Shown piece by piece: positions 20,378 through 26,693 of a DNA stretch of 26,693 bases. Below the pieces are notes generated by a model. It was not told the origin of the DNA. It was given only the letters and a program-made list of their open reading frames with translations, and made no database searches. The stretch spans positions 1 to 26,693 of the forward strand of contig SGPL01000453.1 of NCBI GenBank assembly GCA_004802705.1. Reading direction: 5' to 3'. Position 1 is the first letter of the stretch. Each line of letters begins with the position of its first letter. The translations under genes and the position numbers were made by a program. The stretch is from Bondarzewia mesenterica. Its lineage: Eukaryota; Basidiomycota; Agaricomycetes; Russulales; Bondarzewiaceae.

Positions 20378-21494
20378 AGCTGCGGAGGAACCACCTGCAC
20401 GGTGATCAGCGCTCAGTAAGTAACTGAATAAATCCATTAAAGATTCAACCAACAGGTTGAAGGCAAATGTGGGATACCAGAAGCAAGGTAAGTGTTTCTT
20501 CCTACAAGTATATCGCTCAGTCGNGTAGGAACACGACTTCCGAGTCCGAGTTACGTTCAAGTTCCGAGGCCCGTGCACAAGCACAGCGCCGTATCTGAAC
20601 AGCCTCAAAAATTTCAACGTACCTCAATATGCAAATGATGTAAGAGACTCAGTGGCGTAAGAGGTTGAATCGCCTTTAGCAAACTTCTCCTTTCGTTGAT
20701 TGTGTTTAAATTGTCAGAGGTCGTCCGGGGATGAGACTCAGAAAGTGTGCAGCGGCCAGCCTGGTCATTTTTGGCCCAAGGTCATTTGCTGGATGGCGAT
20801 TTCGGAAAATTGCGAATACATAATAATCAATTACGTAATTATAAGATACTTAAGATATACTTATTGCAAGCCTTAACCGGCTAACCCCTTTATTCTATGA
20901 ATTGATTCTTCAAGTTTCAGCTTCAATCTCCAGTTGCAAGGGCAAACATAGCCTGGTACTTATTGATCAACATATCTCAATCTCTTTCCCTCCATGCTCC
21001 TCTGTGGGTCATTGCACAATAGCACAGCAGGCATTTGACCGGGCCGCTGGACTGATCTCGAAGTTATTTTTCTCTCAACTTACCCACCATCAGGATGGCT
21101 AATTAATAGCATCATTACACAGCTTCCTCCGCTGACGGGGCGTTTGGAATGTGAATCCAGCGCAAAAGCGTCGGTGGCACTGTGCAGCGACCTCCAGTGC
21201 AATTATATTCCGCCGCATTGCCCGCCACACTGCCAGGTCCGCGCTGCTAGCGCGACCTCACCGCAGGTCCGCTCCAAATTCAGGGACGAGCTATCACTAA
21301 CTTGTAATGCTCGCTCTACCAAGTACGTGTTTGCCCTCCTCCTGCTTCCAAACAGAGTACGCAATATGCCGTTTGTGGAGCTTGGCTGCGTCTTCACACT
21401 GCCTTTTTTCTTTTTCTTTTGCTCCGGTAAGGTCTGAATCCTTCGGCGGAAAGAACTAGAAAGAATTTCTTGAACTGCCTCTGGGATGCTGAGA
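20378..21494. other. divergent intergenic region between DML1 and DUF6699 gene B
   Basis: This 1.1-kb stretch includes the promoters of two divergent genes. On the plus strand near 20400-20640 there are splice-like signals (CAACAG, AAG|GTAAGT, GCTCAG), but no start codon or recognisable protein. An N stands at 20524. A palindrome AATTACGTAATT lies near 20831. Nothing else could be assigned. Confidence 0.45.
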
Positions 21495-21502
21495 TATATA
21501 AA
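21495..21502 (+). promoter_or_regulatory. TATA box of DUF6699 gene B
   Basis: TATATAAA, 69-76 bp upstream of ATG 21571, matching the position of the TATA box in paralogue A. Confidence 0.65.
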
Positions 21503-21570
21503 GGTTTTTGGGGACGAAACACGTTCAACAGCGATCACCACATATCTGTTCACCTCTCTCACCAGCAGTG

Positions 21571-22431
21571 ATGGCGAATCCTTACTCTGGATGGCCTTCA
21601 CACGGCTTCCAGCAACACCCATCACACCATCAGTTTCCACCTTCGACAGGACGACCTCGGAGCTTTAGCTACCCCCCACCACTAGCTCCTCCTCCCCCGC
21701 CTCCTCCTCAACTCCCAACCGCGCCTCCGTATTACCAGACTTTCTCCGGCCCGCCCTTTGCCCAAAGGCGACGGCATACGATCTCTGATGCATGGCCGCC
21801 GCCTGATGCATTGTGGAGTGCTCCTATGCCAGGCCGTCCAACAATGGACTACCGCCGGCTCTTCACCCCGCCACAGCTTCCCTCTCCCGAGATCCACACT
21901 CTCTTCAACGGAAACTCGTACTTCCAATTTCTTGACCTCGACCTCTCTGCACCCACGCTCGTAACTCGCCGTCGATTAAACGCCACGCAGACGGTCCCAC
22001 TCACAGCCTCCGACCTCGCGGAGCCTGTGGCGATCCCCGTGATCCCGAGTCTGCGGATTGTGTGCAACGCAGTGCCACAGTGGCCGCTCGATCTGCGATT
22101 CGTGCACGGCGTACTCAATCCTCCGCGCGCAGACCGCGCCGCGATCCCGTACGTCACTGTCGGTGACGTCCTCCATGCGCTGCACGCGCATCTTCAGCGG
22201 GATGTCACACGTGAAGAGTGGGCGCAGCTGTCCCTCCAGCAGGAGACGGAAGTCTCGAGGGCGTACACCAGGCGCCACAAGAGCTTCGCTTCTGACTTGC
22301 GGCTGCAGCCTCAGGGCGATGGCGTAAAGCGTGTCGATTATCTGCTACGAAGTTACTGCTTCAAGGGGCTTGTTTTCATTTCCCCTGAAAACGGGGTGGT
22401 AAGGATGAAGCTTATCATCGGTCCTCCATGA
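21571..22431 (+). CDS. DUF6699-domain protein, paralogue B, 286 aa, intronless
   Basis: A single frame from ATG 21571; the frame is open further upstream but has no ATG there. The first ~105 residues are proline-rich (a run PPPPPPP, many Y/F/P), like paralogue A. The C-terminal domain is collinear with A: LRIVCNAVPQWPLDLRF, IPYVTVGDVLHALHAHL, REEWAQL, SRAYTRRHKSF, GVKRVDYLL and FKGLVFISPENG, both ending in GPP. By eye the folded domain is about 60 percent identical to A. It lacks A's glutamine run. The function is unknown; such families are expanded in mushroom-forming fungi. The outward orientation of A and B around DML1 suggests an inverted local duplication. Confidence 0.86.
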   Translation: MANPYSGWPSHGFQQHPSHHQFPPSTGRPRSFSYPPPLAPPPPPPPQLPTAPPYYQTFSGPPFAQRRRHTISDAWPPPDALWSAPMPGRPTMDYRRLFTPPQLPSPEIHTLFNGNSYFQFLDLDLSAPTLVTRRRLNATQTVPLTASDLAEPVAIPVIPSLRIVCNAVPQWPLDLRFVHGVLNPPRADRAAIPYVTVGDVLHALHAHLQRDVTREEWAQLSLQQETEVSRAYTRRHKSFASDLRLQPQGDGVKRVDYLLRSYCFKGLVFISPENGVVRMKLIIGPP

Positions 22432-23073
22432 TTCAGTATACTCTGTCACCTATCTAGCTACGGGCTCCTCCATGTCATTTTGCTGTCTCTGCATATTGCT
22501 GTCTTATATCTCGGCTGTTCCCTTTAGCACTTTATCGGATGGATAGATGTTCTCTTGGTATTTTTGTATTCTCGATGTTTTCTTGGGTCTCCCAGTCGGA
22601 GTAGTAGGTCAATACTGTACGTCTTTCATATCTCACAAACTTGCCATAGTTGGCATTGTCATCAGAGCATTCTATCGCACCAATGCCTACTGTACATACG
22701 TATATAAAATATAAGCATACTACGTATTCGACACATCTTTGACACCTGCACCGTTATGAGCCAAATCTGATACTGATCCGTGTTGACGAATTTTCCTGGC
22801 TTCAAGTGTCTGCAATCCTTGAGGAGATAGAAATTTTTCCACGACTTCAAAGTGTATATGTTGCCTACGGCTGGTTGCTTTGAGTCGTGATGCACGGTTA
22901 TGTTTTTGCGATTCGAGTCCCGAAGAATAGCGAACAAAAACAACCACTTCGATCCGTTATCAGAAGAATCAAGTGTCTGGGCGTTACAGCGAGGCGTCAA
23001 GCTATAGGTATCAATGGGGCATCATAGCATGGGCATCAAGAGAACGCTAAGCAATCAAATCGTCAGGGGGTCG
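22432..23073. other. convergent intergenic region; orphan minus-strand frame at 22662-23000
   Basis: The 3' flanks of DUF6699 gene B and the PalI-type gene lie here. A 112-codon frame on the minus strand (22662-23000) contains aromatic, well-mixed sequence such as KWLFLFAILRDSNRK, but I recognise no family and no splice context. It could be 3' UTR of the PalI gene or a gene remnant. Confidence 0.35.
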
Positions 23074-23970
23074 TTAGTACCTATCATCATATTTCCTGGA
23101 TTGAGAAGTGAGCACCGTGGAGACCTAATGCAAAGAGAAAATAAACAAACCGTCTGAACCCACAACAGGAACACACTCTAACAGACAACAATATCACGCA
23201 TAGCCATATAAGGGCGACAGCTGCGACCATCATCCAAACGCCGTTCCCAAAACTAACTGTGAACGTGCCCAGCGTGACATCCTTGACTTTGCTTCGTGCA
23301 ACAATTACGAGTGCCAAGTCAGCCGCCAAGACGACGGAAGACACTATCGCGGTGACGATTCCGACCAGGAGCGAGAGAATCCAGAGGACGAAAGGGCTGA
23401 TGCAACAGGTGCACAAGATGAGGAAGAAAGTGAGAAAGGCGAGACCTGCGGCGACGGGGTGTAGGACGAGGAGAACAGTGAGACCCTTCAGGATGACGGT
23501 AAGCAGGTTCGCGTTGCCGATCAGGGCCAGGATGTCAGGGGAGATCGTATACCCCAGCCGAGGACCAACACAATCTCCACTATTCGTCAATAAGGTGGGT
23601 GGATTCAAAGCACTGAAAAACGTGGGGCAGATCAGTGGACGAAGGTTAGATGGAGTCGAGGCGATTAAGCACATGCTACGAACCTTGTCACGCAAAACCC
23701 CCATACGCCGAATCTCAGTTCCGTCCCAATGCTAGTCACGGGTTGGTTGGCCACCGGAATAGCATTGATAGTGAGCAAATATATGGGCTTGATGATAGGC
23801 AAGGAAAGCGCTACGAGAAGGAAGAGAATGAATGCGCAAAACAGAAAGAAGGTGGTTGAAAAGGTATGCAAAGGATGTCTGCGAGCATGGTGGTGGTGGT
23901 GATGCTGATGATGCTGATGGTGATTGTGGTAGTCTTCATCATAGTGTGGACGACGGCGAAAGCATGCCAT
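23074..23970 (-). CDS. PalI/Rim9/SUR7-family four-transmembrane protein, 256 aa
   Basis: Exons on the minus strand are 23970-23684, 23612-23151 and 23095-23074; 771 nt in phase. The cytosolic N-terminus is very histidine-rich (residues about 15-28). TM1 is at about 37-60, then an outer loop holding LRFGVWGFC and CVGPRLGYTI, then three further hydrophobic segments (about 130-165, 170-202, 222-244) and a short tail ending KYDDRY. This layout is the SUR7/PalI family. Members include Rim9/PalI, which helps the RIM/Pal alkaline-pH sensing complex at the plasma membrane, and SUR7, an eisosome protein. Which branch it belongs to is not decided by sequence; PalI/Rim9 is the better guess. The final exon is only 22 nt. 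The start is 409 bp from the divergent HUB1 start. Confidence 0.85.
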
Positions 23971-24379
23971 GGAGGCCGTCGTATACGAAGGACTCAAGGC
24001 TACTCAAGGAGAGCTGGCAGGGCCTGAAAAGCTTCCGTTGGGAATTCTACTTTGTTAGTGTGAAAATCCGTGCGAATTCTGAGCGCTGAGCTGAGATCCT
24101 CTAAGCTCCTACTGGCAGAAGTCCGAATAGGGTGATATCAGGAGGGAAGACAGCAAGCACAAAAATTGTTAGTTACAATCGCCAAGGGCGCCGCACTACC
24201 GATGGCATGATGATCGGCATCGACGGTGGAGAGCAAAGGGCAAGAATATTTTTCTCAAAGCCATTTTTGGTTTCGGTAACGTCGATCAGGGCGATAATAT
24301 GATCTTATCTATGTATGATGTAATCGCATTTCTTCTTTGTTTTCGGCCTTCACTCTGCGTTCACCTCCATCTGTTTGAG
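23971..24379. promoter_or_regulatory. shared divergent promoter region, PalI-type gene and HUB1
   Basis: A 409-bp region between two divergently transcribed start codons; both core promoters must lie here. I see no clear TATA box near the expected 70-90 bp distance for HUB1. That suits a TATA-less housekeeping promoter, but this is inference. Confidence 0.4.
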
Positions 24380-24803
24380 ATGCCTCTGATTGAAGTACGT
24401 GAATAATTTCTTAAATTGGATTCCTTTCTCTCTTAAAAAAATAACGACACAGGTGATTGCTAATGATCGTTTGGGCCGCAAAGGTTTGCTCATCATCTCA
24501 CGTCTTTCTCTGACCCCTCTATCTCACTCTCATCTGCATTCATATGGACCGACTGTGATCAGTACGCGTGAAGTGTAGCCCAGATGACACTGTCGGCGAC
24601 CTCAAGAAGCTCATCGCCGCACAGACAGGGACCGATTCTACCAAAATTCAGCTGAAGAAATGGTGCGTTGTTTCCTCCTTTCTTTGGCCGGTCGTGGCGG
24701 GATTGACCTATGCCTCGCTTGAAACAGGTACACGATCTACAAAGACCACATCACGCTCGCAGACTATGAAATTCATGATGGGATGAGCTTGGAGATGTAT
24801 TGA
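24380..24803 (+). CDS. HUB1: ubiquitin-like modifier HUB1/UBL5, 73 aa
   Basis: Four exons: 24380-24394, 24453-24483, 24563-24662, 24728-24803; 222 nt in phase. The protein ([20 protein letters not shown]..., [40 protein letters not shown]) aligns along its length with Hub1/UBL5, a 73-residue ubiquitin-like protein that binds spliceosomal Snu66/HIND motifs and tunes alternative splicing. It is not conjugated like ubiquitin. It has two extra N-terminal residues (PL) and ends after a single Tyr, whereas the human protein ends YYQ. The conserved acidic pair (D23-D24) of the HIND-binding region is present. Intron-rich structure for such a small gene is usual in basidiomycetes. Confidence 0.95.
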
Positions 24804-25603
24804 GCCTCGGGTTTGGGCTCGTGTGGCCCTAGTGGGTCTAGACGAGGCAGCATTTGCTCCTCATCCAGATGCGGTGTAGTTATTCGTCTTCATTATCCGG
24901 CGCGCTATCATTTGATTGTAGGATTATGAACAGATTTGCAGATGATTCCGACTCAATACTTGCTTGCGTGCAGTGGGATGTCCCTTGATGCTCCGTGCAG
25001 TGCATAAGAGCTCTGCGTCGACTGTCATGCGATGCAATTTTTCTGCCGATGCATCCTATGTGGCCCTGAAGTCAGGCCGACATTTGAGCTGGACGACGTG
25101 CACAGTGCGGCGGCGCTTTCCATAGTTAATGAATCCGGAGAATGATCGGCGCGATTGCACCATACGCATGGCTGTGCGGGCCCACAATTTCCGCAGATGA
25201 ACGTCCCACTATGCTCGTGAAGTGCCATAGTAAATCAGCTGCAACTGCTGTAATGCTTCGCATTCACAGGACCATTACTGGGCCATCGACAAGTGATTGT
25301 TTCGTACTTGAAAAGATCCACAAGTAAATACTTCATTTACGAATAAGTAAGTAGATAAATATAACTTACAAAAATACTGAACCGGCGCGGGGTTTTAAAA
25401 TGAGTTGTCATGTTCAACTTCTCCATCGTCCAACATATCATTCATAAATCCAGCGTGTCGACGCTGACGTCGAGAGTGCATTCTCAAAGGACTGTCGCTT
25501 TGCCCATTGCTCGAGGTAAGGCTTCCGAGCTCCGGATAGCCCTTGTAGCAAGAATTCAACTTGCACGAAGATAGCTTTCATCCGAAGTTCAGTCCCAACA
25601 AAG
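24804..25603. other. intergenic region between HUB1 and PTRHD1 genes
   Basis: I recognise no gene. A minus-strand frame (25438-25653) runs into PTRHD1 exon 1 and has mixed sequence without a known domain. An AT-rich stretch at 25320-25370 may be promoter. Open frames at 25025-25330 look non-coding. Confidence 0.45.
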
Positions 25604-26409
25604 ATGGAGAAGTTTTCAGAAACTTCATCAACTAAACAAGGTACCACAATCATAATCTCTGAGGGACACAGTCGTCAAGCCGTTCAAGTGTCAGACGATT
25701 TTGTTTCTTTTTGTTATCGTAGATGCATCCCCCGTCGCATCAGAGACGACTGAGGCGAAGCAACAACCTCTAGTCATGCAGATCGTCGTGAGAAGGGATT
25801 TACTAGATGTTGGTTCTCGTTCTTTATCCAGATCACAATCACTTGACTACTCTTCTCTGATGCTCCAGGCAGAAGGCTGGGGAGTGGGCCCTCTCATGGC
25901 ACAGGCGGCGCACGCAACTGTCGCTGTAGGTCCTTTTCGTGCCCTCGTTGCAATATAGCGAATTGATCTTATCCTGTTGTCCGCTATTCTCCACGTATCT
26001 CAGGTGCTCCATGAGACTCGAGAGCATCCGGAAACAGTTGAGTACTTAAACGACTTAAAGAATATGCGTAAGGTGAGTGTCAAGCTTCAAGCTTGACTGT
26101 GCATCACGAGTTTTCTTCAACCACTGATCGTGTTCTCATATGCAGGCAGTGCTACAGGTCAGCTTTCGCTCCTCACTGCTGACGTAGCGCTGACCCTTCA
26201 TACATTGTTTGCACGCTCAGACGTCCTCGGTGGCAACGCTCGAGAAATTAGCAGCCGCACTATCCAACGCGGATCCTCCGGTGCCTTACCATCTGTGGAT
26301 AGAGCAGCCAGAAAATGTGCCGACCTGCCTGGCTCTGGCGCCCAATAGGAGGGACAAAGCGATCAAAAAGGCGTTGGACAAATCTGGTTGTAGGTTGTGG
26401 AAAAATTGA
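25604..26409 (+). CDS. peptidyl-tRNA hydrolase domain protein, PTRHD1-like (PTH2 fold), 149 aa
   Basis: Six exons: 25604-25640, 25723-25808, 25869-25925, 26004-26072, 26146-26157 (12 nt) and 26221-26409; 450 nt in phase. The core MQIVVRRDLLDAEGWGVGPL, MAQAAHATVAVLHETREHPE, YLNDLKNMRKAVLQ and YHLWIEQPENVPTCLALAP matches PTRHD1, a branch of the PTH2 (bacterial-type II/archaeal) peptidyl-tRNA hydrolase fold. PTH2 enzymes release peptides from stalled peptidyl-tRNA. PTRHD1 members are less well characterised and may have a different role. Length is close to the human protein (140 aa). The start rests on exon 1 (MEKFSETSSTKQ) joined by an 82-nt intron; an internal ATG at the start of the core (MQIVV) is the alternative. 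Confidence 0.9.
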
Positions 26410-26693
26410 GAGCGCGTGTTCTTTGAGAAAGCAGCTCCCAAAGGGTAGTGCTAGTTCACTTGCTATTATTGGCCGCCATACGGAAGGAGAGCAATGTGTA
26501 CGAGGTATCTTGAAAATCTGCGAAACTAGGGGAGCGCCGACTGCGTCGGCAGCAACCTTGCTTGCGAAACCCCTCGCAAAATTTTCCACAATTTTGTATT
26601 ATATTTGTACAGTACGAAATAATTTATTAAAAAGACATTTGAGACATTGACAGGCCAGAGTGATGTGTAAGGTAGTAATTAAGTGTATCACAT
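26410..26693. other. right edge of the window, 3' flank of the PTRHD1 gene
   Basis: AT-rich sequence after 26570 could hold the PTRHD1 polyadenylation region. A short near-palindrome CCGACTGCGTCGG lies near 26538. No gene is visible before the window ends. Confidence 0.45.

Noticed and set aside
20400..20640. Possible plus-strand mini-exons upstream of DML1
   Set aside because: Splice-like words exist, but no start codon, no recognisable protein and an N base in the middle.
21508..21570. N-terminal extension of DUF6699 gene B
   Set aside because: The extension begins at a TTG directly after the TATA box; the ATG at 21571 fits the paralogue and promoter spacing.
1..26693. CRISPR arrays, tRNA or rRNA genes, or a biosynthetic or defence gene cluster
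   Set aside because: No repeat-spacer pattern or RNA gene was recognised by eye, and the neighbouring genes are unrelated housekeeping functions.

Overview
The window is nuclear DNA from a filamentous basidiomycete, most likely an Agaricomycete. The evidence is genes with many short introns (mostly 47-65 nt, 5'-GTRNGT...YAG-3', CTRAC/CTGAC-like branch sites), TATA boxes about 70-90 bp upstream of some ATGs, a Ty1/copia element, and a pair of genes with the basidiomycete DUF6699 domain. No bacterial or viral gene is present. Most genes only appear after splicing, so I rebuilt exon chains by hand and checked reading phase at every junction.

Layout. 1-6320 is rich in mobile DNA: a near-complete Ty1/copia LTR retrotransposon (232-5313, LTRs 358/359 identical, one in-frame TAG between integrase and reverse transcriptase), a 340-bp hAT-like MITE (5525-5864, 8-bp target duplication) and motif-rich non-coding DNA. 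From 7320 onward it is a normal gene-dense housekeeping region: a small intron-split metallothionein (minus, 7320-7624); a 19-exon TRAPPC11/foie-gras trafficking gene (plus, 8673-13576); a second, TA-flanked MITE (13770-14071); an extended SDR reductase (plus, 14615-16007); DUF6699 paralogue A (minus, 16583-17440); the Misato/DML1 gene (minus, 18244-20377, lying in a patch with nine ambiguous N bases); DUF6699 paralogue B (plus, 21571-22431); a PalI/Rim9/SUR7-type four-helix membrane protein (minus, 23074-23970); HUB1/UBL5 ubiquitin-like splicing factor (plus, 24380-24803); and a PTRHD1 peptidyl-tRNA hydrolase-domain protein (plus, 25604-26409).

The genes do not form a cluster or pathway. They are independent cellular functions: metal buffering, vesicle tethering, reductive metabolism, mitochondrial inheritance, pH/plasma-membrane sensing, splicing, and tRNA-related hydrolysis. 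Notable arrangements are the two DUF6699 paralogues pointing outward on either side of DML1, and the divergent PalI/HUB1 pair sharing about 410 bp. Two introns in different genes use the rare GC-AG class with the same donor GCGAGT. I found no evidence of an unknown multi-gene system. The least explained items are the DUF6699 pair, the MITEs, and a few orphan open frames.
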